Positions 1 to 9,741 of a DNA stretch of 64,000 nt are shown here, piece by piece. A model generated the notes under the pieces. That model was not told the origin of the DNA. It did not search any database and was given only the letters and a program-made list of their open reading frames with translations. How positions within the stretch are numbered: position 1 is the stretch's first letter; each line of letters opens with the position of its first letter. The position numbers were made by a program, and so were the translations under genes. The DNA is from Methylomonas koyamae (GTDB lineage Bacteria > Pseudomonadota > Gammaproteobacteria > Methylococcales > Methylomonadaceae), in the NCBI RefSeq assembly GCF_006483455.1, contig NZ_PPPU01000017.1, forward strand, positions 48,257-112,256. The letters run 5' to 3'.

Positions 1-132
1 CTCGACGGCAATACCGTCGAAACCCATATCGAACAAGCCAAATATGCCGAAAACGCCGTGCAATACGAAGCCAGCTTGCGCTTCATCAACGACGATTTCC
101 TGGGTTTGATGACCGCCATCAAAGGAGAATAG
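1..132 (+). CDS. flgB: Flagellar basal-body rod protein FlgB (3' end only)
   Basis: The first codon of the window is already in frame and reads LDGNTVETHIEQAKYAENAV and onward to a TAG stop at 130-132. This 43-residue tail has the typical C-terminal FlgB pattern: a DGNTV segment followed by an amphipathic helix with a YEASL motif. FlgB is the proximal rod subunit of the flagellar basal body and is exported by the flagellar type III system. The stop lies two bases before flgC, which uses the AGGAG-containing end of flgB as its ribosome binding site. The N-terminal two thirds lie outside the window. Confidence 0.9.
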   Translation, partial: LDGNTVETHIEQAKYAENAVQYEASLRFINDDFLGLMTAIKGE

Positions 133-134
133 CC

Positions 135-551
135 ATGACTTCGCTAAGAATCTTCGACGTCGCCGGCAGCGGCATGAATGCCGAGAACCTGCGCCTGAAT
201 CTGGTGGCCAGCAACATGTCCAATGCCAACAGCGTCAGCAGCAGCATCGATCAGGTCTACAAATCGCGGCAGCCGGTGTTTGCCGCCGAATTAAAGAACA
301 TCATGGATAAAAACAACACCGCCAGCGGCGTCAACGTGTTGGGCGTTGTCGAAAACCAGGCGCCGCCGATCATGGAATACAACCCCAACCACCCCATGGC
401 CGACGCCACCGGCTACATCTACAAACCCAACGTCAACACCGTCGAGGAAATGGCCAACATGATGTCCGCATCGCGCTCGTACCAAAACAACGTCGAGGTA
501 TTGAACACCGCGAAAAATCTGATTTTACAAACCCTGAAAATGGGCCGCTGA
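135..551 (+). CDS. flgC: Flagellar basal-body rod protein FlgC
   Basis: A 138-residue protein of normal FlgC length. The N-terminus (FDVAGSGMNAENLRLNLVASN) is the rod/hook family helix with the conserved small-residue and ASN pattern. The C-terminus (PNVNTVEEMANMMSASRSYQNNVEVLNTAKN) is the matching family helix; the two pair as a coiled coil in the assembled rod. It forms part of the proximal rod in the periplasm. The gene starts two bases after the flgB stop and eight bases before flgD, so the genes are surely cotranscribed. Start chosen from the AGGAG element a few bases upstream. Confidence 0.96.
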   Translation: MTSLRIFDVAGSGMNAENLRLNLVASNMSNANSVSSSIDQVYKSRQPVFAAELKNIMDKNNTASGVNVLGVVENQAPPIMEYNPNHPMADATGYIYKPNVNTVEEMANMMSASRSYQNNVEVLNTAKNLILQTLKMGR

Positions 552-559
552 GGTGAACC

Positions 560-1243
560 ATGAGCACAAGCGCTATCGACACATTTAACAACCTCGGCCT
601 GGCCACGACCAACTCGTCCTCGTCGGCGAGTAGCCAAAAACAAACGCTGGGCCAAGACCAATTTCTGAAATTGCTGACCACACAGATGACACACCAGGAT
701 CCGTTGAAACCGATGGACAACGGCGAATTCCTGGGCCAGATGGCCCAGTTCAGCACCGTGTCCGGCATCCAGGACCTGCAGGCCTCTTTCAAGGAATTCG
801 CCGGCTCTATCAGTTCCAATCAGGCCTTGCAAGCATCCGGACTGGTCGGCCGTTACGTGTCGGCACCAAGCGAAAGAGCCTTACTCGGCGCCGGCGGCAG
901 CGTCTCCGGCGATTTCGAAGTGCCGGCCAGTTCGCCGAATGTCGGCGTCAAAATCATCGACCCGGAAACCGGAGCAACCATCCGCGAAATCGATCTCGGC
1001 GCCGAATCCGCCGGCACAACCCGTTTCGAATGGGACGGGAAGGACAAGGCCGGAAATCTGGCCGACCCCGGCGTTTACAAGATTCAGGCATATGCCTACT
1101 TGGAGGGCAAAAACACCGTATTGCCAACCAACATCAAGTCCTTGGTGAAAAGCGTAACCATGGCCAACGGCAACACGGCCATGCAAGTCAACCTGGACGG
1201 CCTGGGCCCGGTTAAATTCAGCCAAATCAAACAGATACTGTAG
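560..1243 (+). CDS. flgD: Flagellar hook assembly scaffold FlgD
   Basis: 227 residues, the usual FlgD length. It carries the hallmark N-terminal capping segment GQDQFLKLLTTQMTHQDPLKPMDNGEFLGQMAQFS, followed by a beta-rich region containing the FlgD Ig-like fold (around residues 105-195, with FEWDGKDKAGNLADPGVYKIQ). The protein caps the growing hook and is lost when the hook is finished. The N-terminus is rich in Ser/Thr/Asn, as expected for a disordered export signal. It sits between flgC and flgE in the canonical order. Confidence 0.96.
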   Translation: MSTSAIDTFNNLGLATTNSSSSASSQKQTLGQDQFLKLLTTQMTHQDPLKPMDNGEFLGQMAQFSTVSGIQDLQASFKEFAGSISSNQALQASGLVGRYVSAPSERALLGAGGSVSGDFEVPASSPNVGVKIIDPETGATIREIDLGAESAGTTRFEWDGKDKAGNLADPGVYKIQAYAYLEGKNTVLPTNIKSLVKSVTMANGNTAMQVNLDGLGPVKFSQIKQIL

Positions 1244-1253
1244 GAGAAACGAC

Positions 1254-2579
1254 ATGCCATTTACCACAGCCCTCAGCGGCTTGAACGCCGCATCCAACAA
1301 TCTGGCGGTGACCGGCAACAACATTGCCAACTCCAATACCGTCGGCTTCAAAAAGTCGCGTTCCGAATTCGCCGACGTCTACGCCGCCAGCTTGGGCGGC
1401 GTCAGCAGCATTACCCCCGGTGCCGGCGTCAAAGTCGCCAACGTCGCCCAGCAATTCAATCAGGGCAATTTGCAGTTCACCGACAACAACCTGGATTTGG
1501 CGATCAGCGGCGAAGGTTTCTTCACATTGGCGAAGAGCCCGACCGAAACCAACGACCTGTCGTATACCCGCGCCGGCGAATTCAAATTGAACAAGGAAGG
1601 CTATCTGGTCAACAACCAAGGCAAGGCATTACTGGTTTATCGCCCCAATACCACTAAAGTCGAAGACGGTTTCAGTACCGGGGTCACCACGCCGGTACAA
1701 ATCAATACCCTGACCGGCTTACCGTCAGCGACCGATAAGGTAGCCATCCAGTTAAATTTGGATGCGCAAGACGACTTCACTCCCAGCACACTGCCCTTCG
1801 ACCCGGACGACAGCAACACCTATAACTCGCAAACCTCGACCACGGTCTACGACACCCTGGGCTCCCCGCATATCTTGACCACCTACTTCGTCAAACTCGA
1901 CCCGTCCACGGCGCCGACCACCGGTACTTCGGAATGGCTGGTCTACCACTACATGAGCGAACCCGCCACCCCGAATACCAAAACCGCGGTACCAGTCACC
2001 TCTGGCCCGTTAGGCGGCACCACCCCGGAATCGGCTAAATTGACATTCGATTCCGGCGGCAAACTGATCACCCCGTTGGACGGCAAATTCGGCTTGTCCA
2101 GCTACGTGATCAATCCGCCAACCGGAGCCGCCGATATAAAAATCGACACCATGAACTTCTTCGGCACCACTCAGGTTCAGCAAAAGTTCAGCGTCAACGG
2201 TATGACGCAAAATGGTTTACCCGCGGGGCGTCTGACCGGTATCGACATCGACGACGAAGGCGTGATATTTGCCCGCTTCAGCAACGGCGGCTCGCAAACC
2301 ATGGGTAAAGTCGCGTTGACGCGTTTCGCCAACAACAACGGGTTGGCCAAACTGGGCGACACCTCCTGGGGCCAAAGCGCCAATTCCGGCGAACCGATTC
2401 CGGGCCAGGCCGGCGCCAACAACTTCGGATCGATTCAAGCCGGCGCCTTGGAAAGCTCCAACGTCGATTTGTCGGCGCAGCTGGTGAACCTGATCGTCGC
2501 GCAACAGGCCTACCAAGCCAACGCCCAGACCATCACCACCGAAAACAGCATCATGCAGACCATCTTGCAGATTCGATAA
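1254..2579 (+). CDS. flgE: Flagellar hook protein FlgE
   Basis: A 441-residue hook subunit. The N-terminal motif MPFTTALSGLNAASNNLAVTGNN and the following NIANSNTVGFK are diagnostic, and the C-terminal helix (ALESSNVDLSAQLVNLIVAQQAYQANAQTITTENSIMQTILQI) is the family terminal domain. Between them lie the surface hook domains D1/D2, with an FlgE insert around residues 145-290. It polymerises into the extracellular hook. An AGGAGA element lies just before the ATG. Next gene flgF follows after 16 bases with its own strong AAAGGAGG site. Confidence 0.97.
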   Translation: MPFTTALSGLNAASNNLAVTGNNIANSNTVGFKKSRSEFADVYAASLGGVSSITPGAGVKVANVAQQFNQGNLQFTDNNLDLAISGEGFFTLAKSPTETNDLSYTRAGEFKLNKEGYLVNNQGKALLVYRPNTTKVEDGFSTGVTTPVQINTLTGLPSATDKVAIQLNLDAQDDFTPSTLPFDPDDSNTYNSQTSTTVYDTLGSPHILTTYFVKLDPSTAPTTGTSEWLVYHYMSEPATPNTKTAVPVTSGPLGGTTPESAKLTFDSGGKLITPLDGKFGLSSYVINPPTGAADIKIDTMNFFGTTQVQQKFSVNGMTQNGLPAGRLTGIDIDDEGVIFARFSNGGSQTMGKVALTRFANNNGLAKLGDTSWGQSANSGEPIPGQAGANNFGSIQAGALESSNVDLSAQLVNLIVAQQAYQANAQTITTENSIMQTILQIR

Positions 2580-2595
2580 TTAAAGGAGGCCGCTC

Positions 2596-3339
2596 ATGGA
2601 CCGTAGCCTTTACATTGCGATGAACGGCGCCAAGCAAACCCTGATGGCGCAATCGGCCAACGCCAATAATCTGGCGAACGCACAAACCACCGGCTTCAAG
2701 TCGGACTTCGAGCAATTTCGGGCCATGCCCAGCTTCGGCCCGGGCTATCCGGCCCGGGTGTACTCGATGGCCGAACGCCCGGGCACGGACTTGTCGAACG
2801 GTTCGATCTACCATACCGGCCGCGAACTCGATGTCGCAGTGGAAGGCCAGGGCTGGATCGCCGTCACCGGCAAGGACGGCAAAGAAGCCTACACCCGGGC
2901 CGGCGACTTGCGGTTGACGCCGGAAGGCCTGCTGCAAACCGGCGCCGGCCTGTCGGTGCTCGGCGAAGCCGGCCAACCGATCGCGGTACCGCCGGCACAG
3001 AAGGTCGAGATCGGCAAGGACGGCACCATCAGCATCGTGCCGCAAGGGGTCAATGCCACCAATACCGTGCTGGTAGACCGGATCAAGCTGGTCAATACCG
3101 ACCTGGCCAACCTGGAAAAACTGGAAGACGGCCTGATGCACCCTAAGCAAGGCGGCGTGTTGCCGGCCGACGCCAACGTCACCCTGGTCCAAGGCGCGCT
3201 GGAATCCAGCAACGTCAACGCCATGGCGGCGATGGTGGAGATGATCGAGCTGTCCAGAAGCTTCGACATGCAATCTAAGGTCATGAAAGATATAGACGAA
3301 AACGCCGCTGCCGCCGCCAAGTTAATGCAAGTGGCATAA
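2596..3339 (+). CDS. flgF: Flagellar basal-body rod protein FlgF
   Basis: 247 residues. It starts MDRSLYIAMNGAKQTLMAQSANANNLAN, the typical FlgF N-terminus, and ends with the rod C-terminal helix (GALESSNVNAMAAMVEMIELSRSFDMQSKVMKDID). FlgF is a proximal rod subunit between FlgC and FlgG. An excellent ribosome binding site (AAAGGAGG) lies eight bases upstream. Downstream is a 51-bp gap holding a hairpin that includes the flgG ribosome binding site. Confidence 0.96.
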   Translation: MDRSLYIAMNGAKQTLMAQSANANNLANAQTTGFKSDFEQFRAMPSFGPGYPARVYSMAERPGTDLSNGSIYHTGRELDVAVEGQGWIAVTGKDGKEAYTRAGDLRLTPEGLLQTGAGLSVLGEAGQPIAVPPAQKVEIGKDGTISIVPQGVNATNTVLVDRIKLVNTDLANLEKLEDGLMHPKQGGVLPADANVTLVQGALESSNVNAMAAMVEMIELSRSFDMQSKVMKDIDENAAAAAKLMQVA

Positions 3340-3350
3340 AACCTGCTTTA

Positions 3351-3384
3351 CTCCTGATAAGACAAAAAATCGTCAGATCAGGAG
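3351..3384 (+). promoter_or_regulatory. Hairpin sequestering the flgG ribosome binding site
   Basis: CTCCTGAT at 3351-3358 is perfectly complementary to ATCAGGAG at 3377-3384. An inner GAC (3361-3363) pairs with GTC (3372-3374) across a 2x2 internal loop, leaving an eight-base apical loop. The AGGAG Shine-Dalgarno sequence of flgG (3380-3384) lies wholly in the 3' arm. No U-tract follows, so it is not a plain terminator. It probably lowers or regulates flgG translation; function is inferred. Confidence 0.6.
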
Positions 3385-3390
3385 GCTGTC

Positions 3391-4179
3391 ATGACAGAAC
3401 GAGCACTATGGGTCGCAAAGTCCGGATTGGACGCCCAACAAACCCGCATGGCGGTTATTTCCAATAACCTGGCCAACGTCAACACCACCGGCTTCAAGAA
3501 AGCCAGACCGATATTCGCCGACCTGATGTACCAAAACGTACGCCAGGCCGGCGCCCAATCCACCCAGAACACCCAGTTACCCACCGGCCTGCAACTCGGT
3601 ACCGGGGTGCGCACCGTCGCTACCGAGAAAATCCATACCCAAGGCAATATCTTGCAGACCGGCAACTCGCTGGACATTGCCATCAGTGGCCGCGGCTTCA
3701 TCCAGATTCTGCAGCCGAACGGCGACATCAATTACACCCGCGACGGTTCGTTCAAGATGGACTCCACCGGCCAATTGGTGACCTCCAACGGCATGCTGCT
3801 GGAACCGGCCATCACCATCCCCCAAGACGCCCTCAGCATTACCATCGGCCAGGACGGCACGGTTTCGGTGACCCAGCCCGGCGCCGCCGCCGCCAACCAG
3901 ATCGGCCAGATCCAGATTGCCGATTTCGTCAATACCGCCGGCCTGGAACCGATCGGCGACAACCTGTTTCGCGAAACCGTCGCCAGCGGCGCACCGATCA
4001 TCGGCAATCCCGGCGAGAACGAACTGGGCCAGATGATTCAGGGCTCGCTGGAGACTTCCAACGTCAACGTGGTCGAAGAACTGGTGAATATGATCGAAAC
4101 CCAGCGCGCTTACGAAATGAACTCGAAAGCCATCTCCACGACCGACCAGATGCTGTCCTTCGTCACGCAACAACTCTAA
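3391..4179 (+). CDS. flgG: Flagellar distal rod protein FlgG
   Basis: 262 residues, standard length. The N-terminus [20 protein letters not shown] is followed by [21 protein letters not shown], the FlgG signature. The C-terminus ([44 protein letters not shown]) is equally characteristic. FlgG is the main distal rod protein passing through the P and L rings. The start codon follows an AGGAG site held in the hairpin annotated upstream. The gene is followed after 15 bases by flgH. Confidence 0.97.
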   Translation: MTERALWVAKSGLDAQQTRMAVISNNLANVNTTGFKKARPIFADLMYQNVRQAGAQSTQNTQLPTGLQLGTGVRTVATEKIHTQGNILQTGNSLDIAISGRGFIQILQPNGDINYTRDGSFKMDSTGQLVTSNGMLLEPAITIPQDALSITIGQDGTVSVTQPGAAAANQIGQIQIADFVNTAGLEPIGDNLFRETVASGAPIIGNPGENELGQMIQGSLETSNVNVVEELVNMIETQRAYEMNSKAISTTDQMLSFVTQQL

Positions 4180-4194
4180 TTCAGGACCAAGGCC

Positions 4195-4908
4195 ATGAAA
4201 AACCGTAACCACATCCAGCGGCAAGCCGGCGGCAAATTTTTGCTGCTGGCGGCAATACTGTCGCTCCTGGCCGGCTGCGACACGCTGCCGAAACGCGACC
4301 CGGACTTCGCCCCGGTCCAACCCGCCGATCTGCGGCCGCCGCAACAAAACAACGGCGCCATCTACCAGGCCGGTTACGACATGCGTTTGTTCGAAGACCA
4401 TGCCGCGCGCCGGGTCGGCGATATCCTGACGGTAACCTTCGACGAAAATACCAACGCCACCAAGCAGGCCAATTCCAAAGCCAGCAAGAACAGCGATATC
4501 AAAGCCAGCGGCAGCGCGCCGACCATCTTCGGCCTGGCCAGTTCCGCCCTGCTCGGGCACGATTTGGCAACGTCGCTGGATTACAGCATGGACCGGGCGT
4601 CGGAAGGCAAAGGCGACGCACGGCAAAGCAACCGTTTGACTGGCGACATCAGTGTCACTGTTGTCGACTTACTGCCCAACGGCAACCTGCGGGTCCGCGG
4701 CGAAAAACGCGTGACCCTGAACGACGGCAGCGAATACGTCCGCCTGTCCGGCATCGTCCGGCCGATCGATATCAACGTTGCCAACACCATTCCTTCCAGC
4801 AAAGTGGCCGACGCCACCATCATGTACACCGGCGACGGTGCGCTGGCCGACAGCAGCAAACCCGGCTGGATCACCCGAATTTTGTCCAGCCCGATCTTCC
4901 CGTTCTGA
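4195..4908 (+). CDS. flgH: Flagellar L-ring lipoprotein FlgH
   Basis: 237 residues with a lipoprotein signal peptide: basic N-terminus, hydrophobic [14 protein letters not shown], and a lipobox LAGC whose Cys becomes residue 1 of the mature protein. The body has the FlgH motifs [30 protein letters not shown] and [10 protein letters not shown]. It forms the outer-membrane L ring that acts as a bushing for the rod. Flanked by flgG and flgI in canonical order, with a 17-bp gap to flgI carrying an AGGAGA element. Confidence 0.96.
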   Translation: MKNRNHIQRQAGGKFLLLAAILSLLAGCDTLPKRDPDFAPVQPADLRPPQQNNGAIYQAGYDMRLFEDHAARRVGDILTVTFDENTNATKQANSKASKNSDIKASGSAPTIFGLASSALLGHDLATSLDYSMDRASEGKGDARQSNRLTGDISVTVVDLLPNGNLRVRGEKRVTLNDGSEYVRLSGIVRPIDINVANTIPSSKVADATIMYTGDGALADSSKPGWITRILSSPIFPF

Positions 4909-4925
4909 TCGGCCAGGAGAACATC

Positions 4926-6011
4926 ATGAAACATTTAATTTTTCTGCTTCTGCTGCTCGGTGCCGGTCAGGCCCAGGCCGAACGCATCAAAGACATCGCC
5001 TCCATTGCCGGCGTCCGTACCAACCAGTTGGTGGGCTACGGCCTGGTGACCGGCCTGGACAAAACCGGCGACAAAACCAAGTTTACCGGCCAGAGCTTGC
5101 GCAGCATGATGGGCAAACTGGGCATGACCTTACCGCCGGATATCGACCCAAAATCGAAAAACGTGGCCTTGGTCAGCATCCACGCCGATTTGCCGGCCTT
5201 TGCCAAACCCGGCCAAAAAATCGACGTTACCGTATCGTCGATGGGCGACGCCAAAAGCCTGCGCGGCGGCTCGTTATTGATGAGCCCGTTACGCGGCGCC
5301 GACGGCAACGTCTATGCCATGGCGCAAGGCAATCTGGTCGTCGGCGGCCTCAGCGCCGGCGGCCAGGACGGTTCCAAAGTTACGGTCAACAATCCGCTGG
5401 TCGGCCGGATTCCAAGCGGGGCGACGGTGGAACGCATCGTCCCGACTTCGTTCGATCAAAGCCCGGATATGGTGTTCAACCTGAACACCTCCGACTTTAC
5501 CACCGCCCAGCGCATGGCCGATTCGATCAACAAAACCTTGGGGGCCGATACCGCGCAAGCCATAGACGCTACCTCGATCAGCGTCCGCGCCCCGGTCAAT
5601 CCGGCGCAACGGGTCGGCTTCGCCTCGGTCATCGAAAACATCGAACTGGCACCGGACGATGCGCCGGCCAAAGTGATCGTCAATTCGCGCACCGGCACCG
5701 TCATTATCAACAGCAAGGTGCGGGTACAACCGGCAGCGGTATCGCACGGCAGCCTGACGGTGACGATCAGCGAGAATCCGCAAGTCAGCCAACCCAATCC
5801 GTTGTCGGGCGGCAGCACCGTGGTGACTCCGCAATCCAACGTCGAGGTCAAGGAAGATAAGAACCACATGTTCGTGTTCAATCCGGGCGTGTCTTTGGAC
5901 GAAATCGTACAGGCCGTCAACGGTGTCGGCGCCGGCCCCAGCGACTTGGTGGCGATCCTGGAAGCGCTGAAATCGGCCGGCGCGCTACGCGCCGAATTGA
6001 TCGTGATTTAA
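4926..6011 (+). CDS. flgI: Flagellar P-ring protein FlgI
   Basis: 361 residues with a Sec signal peptide ([19 protein letters not shown], cleavage after AQA). The mature protein starts [30 protein letters not shown], the almost invariant FlgI N-terminus. The C-terminus [38 protein letters not shown] is also diagnostic. It assembles as the periplasmic P ring around the distal rod in the peptidoglycan layer, helped by FlgA, which is not in the window. Confidence 0.97.
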   Translation: MKHLIFLLLLLGAGQAQAERIKDIASIAGVRTNQLVGYGLVTGLDKTGDKTKFTGQSLRSMMGKLGMTLPPDIDPKSKNVALVSIHADLPAFAKPGQKIDVTVSSMGDAKSLRGGSLLMSPLRGADGNVYAMAQGNLVVGGLSAGGQDGSKVTVNNPLVGRIPSGATVERIVPTSFDQSPDMVFNLNTSDFTTAQRMADSINKTLGADTAQAIDATSISVRAPVNPAQRVGFASVIENIELAPDDAPAKVIVNSRTGTVIINSKVRVQPAAVSHGSLTVTISENPQVSQPNPLSGGSTVVTPQSNVEVKEDKNHMFVFNPGVSLDEIVQAVNGVGAGPSDLVAILEALKSAGALRAELIVI

Positions 6012-6054
6012 CGCTCACCGGCACGTTGATTTAATCCGGTTTGGGGGATTCGTT

Positions 6055-7107
6055 ATGTTGAATGCAGATAGCGCCGCGGTATACACCGACTTTAATAGTC
6101 TGGCGAAATTGAAACAGAGCGCCCGCGAGCAATCGCCGGCCGCCGTCAAGGAAGTCGCCAAGCAATTCGAATCGCTATTTCTGAGCATGATGATGAAGAG
6201 CATGCGCGACGCCAAACTGGCCGACGGCATTCTGGACAGCCAGCAAAGCCAGTTTTACCGCGATATGTACGACCAGCAAATGGCCATGCATCTGGCCGGC
6301 AAACCGGGGGTAGGCTTCGCTGATTTGATCGCCAAACAACTGTCGCCGAAAGCTGCGGAGGAAGACGAAAAAGATCCGAAGCTGGCCACGAACGAAGTGT
6401 TGAACCGGGCCGCAGGCACCGGCAGCGCTACGCAACCCGACCGCCCGCAAACGCTTTCCGGCGGCGGCGCAAGCGACGGTGAACCCTTGGAAAGCTCCGG
6501 TCTGGATAGCTTGGAGCGCAGTCTGGCGATGCTCGAACGCAGCCAGAATGCGATGGCCGACCGCTGGCAACACCTGGAACAGGATTTACGAGCCGTACAA
6601 ACCGCCGGCAGCGACGCACTGTCCTCCAAAGACGAGTTTATCGGCCAATTGCGGCCGCACGCCCAGGAAGCCGCCAAAGCGCTGGGCGTCGACCCTAATC
6701 TGTTGCTGGCGCAAGCGGCACTGGAAACCGGCTGGGGCCAAGCCGTGATTAAAAACGGCCGCGGCGAGAACAGTTTCAACCTGTTCAACATCAAAGCCGA
6801 CAAGTCCTGGCAGGGCAAGCAGACCAAAGCCTTGACGCTGGAGTTCGACGGCGCCAGCGCCAGAAAAGAAATGGCCGGGTTCCGCGCCTACGGTTCTTAC
6901 AAACAAAGTTTCGACGATTACGTGAACTTCATCAAAAGCAATCCGCGTTACAGCGAAGCGCTGAAAAAAGCCGGCAATGCCGGCCAATACATCCGCGAAC
7001 TGCAACAGGCCGGCTATGCCACCGATCCGCGCTATGCGGAAAAAGTGATGAGTATCTACCACAACCAAAGCGCCGCCGGAGTGGCGGCTTTACCCGACGC
7101 GGGCTAG
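6055..7107 (+). CDS. flgJ: Flagellar rod-cap / peptidoglycan hydrolase FlgJ
   Basis: 350 residues with the two-domain gammaproteobacterial architecture. Residues about 25-90 are the rod-capping domain (VKEVAKQFESLFLSMMMKSMRDA through MYDQQMAMHLAGKPGVGFADLI). Residues about 190-340 are a GH73 glucosaminidase domain with the catalytic Glu at position 224 in AALETGWGQ and the family YRSYASYKQSF-like segment (FRAYGSYKQSFDDYVNF). It caps the growing rod and opens the peptidoglycan so that the rod can pass. The linker (100-190) is long and acidic. A 43-bp gap separates it from flgI. Confidence 0.95.
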   Translation: MLNADSAAVYTDFNSLAKLKQSAREQSPAAVKEVAKQFESLFLSMMMKSMRDAKLADGILDSQQSQFYRDMYDQQMAMHLAGKPGVGFADLIAKQLSPKAAEEDEKDPKLATNEVLNRAAGTGSATQPDRPQTLSGGGASDGEPLESSGLDSLERSLAMLERSQNAMADRWQHLEQDLRAVQTAGSDALSSKDEFIGQLRPHAQEAAKALGVDPNLLLAQAALETGWGQAVIKNGRGENSFNLFNIKADKSWQGKQTKALTLEFDGASARKEMAGFRAYGSYKQSFDDYVNFIKSNPRYSEALKKAGNAGQYIRELQQAGYATDPRYAEKVMSIYHNQSAAGVAALPDAG

Positions 7108-7116
7108 GAGACGATT

Positions 7117-8796
7117 ATGTCGATGGGCATCTTGGGTACGGCTCTTTCGGGTCTGACTGCGTTTCAACGCTCGCTGGAAACCACCAGCAACAACATCGCC
7201 AACGCCAATACCGACGGCTACAGCCGGCAGCGGGTGGAACTGGCCACCCGGCCGGAGCAATTCAACGGCGCCGGCTACATGGGTAACGGCGTGGACGTGG
7301 CCAACATCACCCGCAGCTACGACCAATTCATCACCAACCAAGTCCGGTCCAGCACGGCAACCTACCACGACCTCAACAGCTTTTACGGCCTGTCGGCGCA
7401 AGTCGACAATATCACCGCCGATAATAAAACCGGCTTGGCGCCGGCGCTGAAAAGCTTTTTCGACGCGGTAGACGGCGTTGCCAACGATCCGACCTCGATT
7501 GCCGCCCGGCAGGTGATGCTGACCCAAACCCAGTCGTTGACGCAACAGTTCAATACCATGAGCGAGCGTTTCGGCAACCTACGTACGCAAGTCAACCACA
7601 ACCTGGCCAGTGCGATAGACGAAGTCAACGGTTACGCCAAAACCATTGCCGAGCTCAACGTCAAAATCGTTGCAGACATCGGCCGCTCCAGCGGGAAACA
7701 AATGCCGAACGAGCTATTGGACCAGCGCGACCAATTGCTGACCAAAATGGCCGAAAAAGTCGACGTCAGTTACGTGACTCAAGCCGATGGCTCGATCAAC
7801 GTGTTTATCGGTAAGGGCCAATCGCTGGTATTGGGCAGTTATGCCGCAACCCTATCCTTGCAAGGCGACAGCATGGACGCCGACCACAAACAGCTGATCC
7901 TGAACGGCCAAGACATTTCCAAACAAATTTCCGGCGGCAGCATCTACGGCAATCTGCGGTTCCGCGACCAGGTGCTGGACCCGGCGCAGCAACAACTGGG
8001 CCTGTTGGCGACCGGCCTGGCAACCGAGTTTAACAACCTCCATCGCGCAGGTTACGATCTAAGCGGTCCACCGGCAGCCACCGGGGTGGATTTATTCGAC
8101 CTCGGCTCACCCAGCGTGCAAGTACAAGGGCCTCCGGGCAACAATGCCGGCGCCGTCGCCAGCTTCGTTGCGCCGACTTCCGCCGCTAACCTGGGTGCTT
8201 CCTACAAACTGGAAGTCACCAGCACCGCTCCCGATACGTTTACCCTGACCAATCTGAGCGACAACACGGTCTACACACCGCTCAGCGCATCGGATCTGAG
8301 CGATCCGGCGCCGGCGGTAGCAGCGGCCAACGGCTTTAACATCAGCTTCAGCGGCACATTGACCATCGGCGACTCCTTTACGATCAGCCCCAACTTCAAT
8401 GCCGCCGCCAATTTGAAATTGAACAGCGCGATCACGAATCCGAAACAAATCGCCGCTGCCAGCGCTGCCGATTTACCGGGCGATAACAGCAACGCCTTGA
8501 AATTGGCCAATCTGGAAACCAAGACCAGCATGCTGAGCGGTAAAGCCAGCTTCGGCCAAGTCTACGGACAACTGGTGGCCGACGTCGGCTCGCAAACCCA
8601 CGCCGCCTCGGTCGGTCGCGAAGCTCAGGATACCTTGTTGAAACAAGCCACCGGCGCCCAACAAAATATCTCCGGAGTCAATCTGGACGAGGAAGCCGCC
8701 AACTTGATCAAATTTCAGAACTCGTACCAAGCCGCTGCTAAAGCGGTATCGGTCGCCAATGCCATGTTCGACACCCTGATTGGGGCCTTTCGTTAG
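7117..8796 (+). CDS. flgK: Flagellar hook-associated protein 1, FlgK
   Basis: 559 residues. The N-terminus (MSMGILGTALSGLTAFQRSLETTSNNIANANTDGYSRQRVEL) is the FlgK form of the hook-family helix, and the C-terminus (GVNLDEEAANLIKFQNSYQAAAKAVSVANAMFDTLIGAF) is diagnostic. It makes the hook-filament junction together with FlgL, whose gene follows nine bases later. Residues about 310-430 form a variable surface domain. An AGGAG site precedes the ATG. Confidence 0.97.
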   Translation: MSMGILGTALSGLTAFQRSLETTSNNIANANTDGYSRQRVELATRPEQFNGAGYMGNGVDVANITRSYDQFITNQVRSSTATYHDLNSFYGLSAQVDNITADNKTGLAPALKSFFDAVDGVANDPTSIAARQVMLTQTQSLTQQFNTMSERFGNLRTQVNHNLASAIDEVNGYAKTIAELNVKIVADIGRSSGKQMPNELLDQRDQLLTKMAEKVDVSYVTQADGSINVFIGKGQSLVLGSYAATLSLQGDSMDADHKQLILNGQDISKQISGGSIYGNLRFRDQVLDPAQQQLGLLATGLATEFNNLHRAGYDLSGPPAATGVDLFDLGSPSVQVQGPPGNNAGAVASFVAPTSAANLGASYKLEVTSTAPDTFTLTNLSDNTVYTPLSASDLSDPAPAVAAANGFNISFSGTLTIGDSFTISPNFNAAANLKLNSAITNPKQIAAASAADLPGDNSNALKLANLETKTSMLSGKASFGQVYGQLVADVGSQTHAASVGREAQDTLLKQATGAQQNISGVNLDEEAANLIKFQNSYQAAAKAVSVANAMFDTLIGAFR

Positions 8797-8805
8797 GAGA
8801 TTAGC

Positions 8806-9714
8806 ATGCGTATTTCAACTTCCTGGAATCATCAGCTCGGCTTGAGTGCGATGCTGGATCAACAATCGAAGCTCAACGAAACCCAGTTGAAACTGTCGTC
8901 CGGCAAAAAATATTTGAACCCGGCCGAAAACGCGGTGGCGGCGACCAGCATGCTCAGCCTGGAGCAAAACATAAAGGAAAACCAGCAATACCAAACCAAC
9001 ATCGGAGTGGCGCGGCAACGGCTGGACCTGCAAGAGTCGAATCTGGCAAACGCGACCGACGTCTTGCACCGGATCCGCGAGTTGACGGTACAGGCGCTGA
9101 ACGACACCAATACTCAAACCAACCGCCAGCAAATCGCGATGGAAATCGACGAGTTGAACAAGCATTTGCTCAGCATCGCCAACACCAAAAACGCCAACGG
9201 CGAGTATTTGTTTTCCGGCTACGCCAGCGATAAGCCGGCCTTTACCGACACCCCGGATTACGCTTATCTGGGCGACGGCAACCAACGCCAAATCGGCATC
9301 GGCCCCAACCGGGTCGTCACCGACGGCGATCCCGGCGAAGCGGTGTTCGGCACGATCCAGTTGGCACCACTGAGCGCCGGGTCGATCGACAACGTATTGC
9401 AAGCAGTTGCTCAGTTATCCAGCGATTTGAAGGCCAACACGCCGAATAAAAATTCGCTGGACGATATCGACCGGGCGCTGGTTCGTTTCGACAATATCCG
9501 CGCCTCGACCGGTGCCCGGCTGAATGCATTGGACGGTCAGGAAAACCTGAACGCCGACTATATCCTGGACAACAAAGCGACTGCATCCGACATCGGCGAT
9601 CTGGACTACGCCGAAGCCCTGAGCAAATTCAATCAGCAACAGATCTCGCTACAAGCCGCGCAGCATGCGTTCACCAAGGTGCAAAACCTGTCGTTGTTCA
9701 ACTACATATCCTGA
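8806..9714 (+). CDS. flgL: Flagellar hook-associated protein 3, FlgL
   Basis: 302 residues of flagellin-like fold. N-terminal MRISTSWNHQLGLSAMLDQQSKLNETQLKLSSGKKYLNPAENAVAATSMLSLEQNI is the FlgL form of the flagellin D0/D1 helix; the C-terminal helix (LSKFNQQQISLQAAQHAFTKVQNLSLFNYI) completes it. It is the second hook-filament junction protein. It ends the operon; no flagellin gene follows in the window. The stop is followed by a GC-rich hairpin. Confidence 0.96.
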   Translation: MRISTSWNHQLGLSAMLDQQSKLNETQLKLSSGKKYLNPAENAVAATSMLSLEQNIKENQQYQTNIGVARQRLDLQESNLANATDVLHRIRELTVQALNDTNTQTNRQQIAMEIDELNKHLLSIANTKNANGEYLFSGYASDKPAFTDTPDYAYLGDGNQRQIGIGPNRVVTDGDPGEAVFGTIQLAPLSAGSIDNVLQAVAQLSSDLKANTPNKNSLDDIDRALVRFDNIRASTGARLNALDGQENLNADYILDNKATASDIGDLDYAEALSKFNQQQISLQAAQHAFTKVQNLSLFNYIS

Positions 9715-9721
9715 GCCCTCG

Positions 9722-9738
9722 CCGGCCGGCGCGGCCGG
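9722..9738. terminator. GC-rich hairpin between convergent flgL and the SGNH gene
   Basis: CCGGCC (9722-9727) and GGCCGG (9733-9738) form a 6-bp stem with a 5-base loop. It lies between two convergent genes, seven bases after the flgL stop and three before the stop of the minus-strand gene. There is no clear U-tract, so termination is inferred from position. Confidence 0.45.
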
Positions 9739-9741
9739 GAC

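Noticed and set aside
4778..5860. Long plus-strand open frame overlapping flgH and flgI
   Set aside because: It is an out-of-frame shadow of the very well supported flgH and flgI; its translation is Arg/Gly/Pro-rich without a domain.
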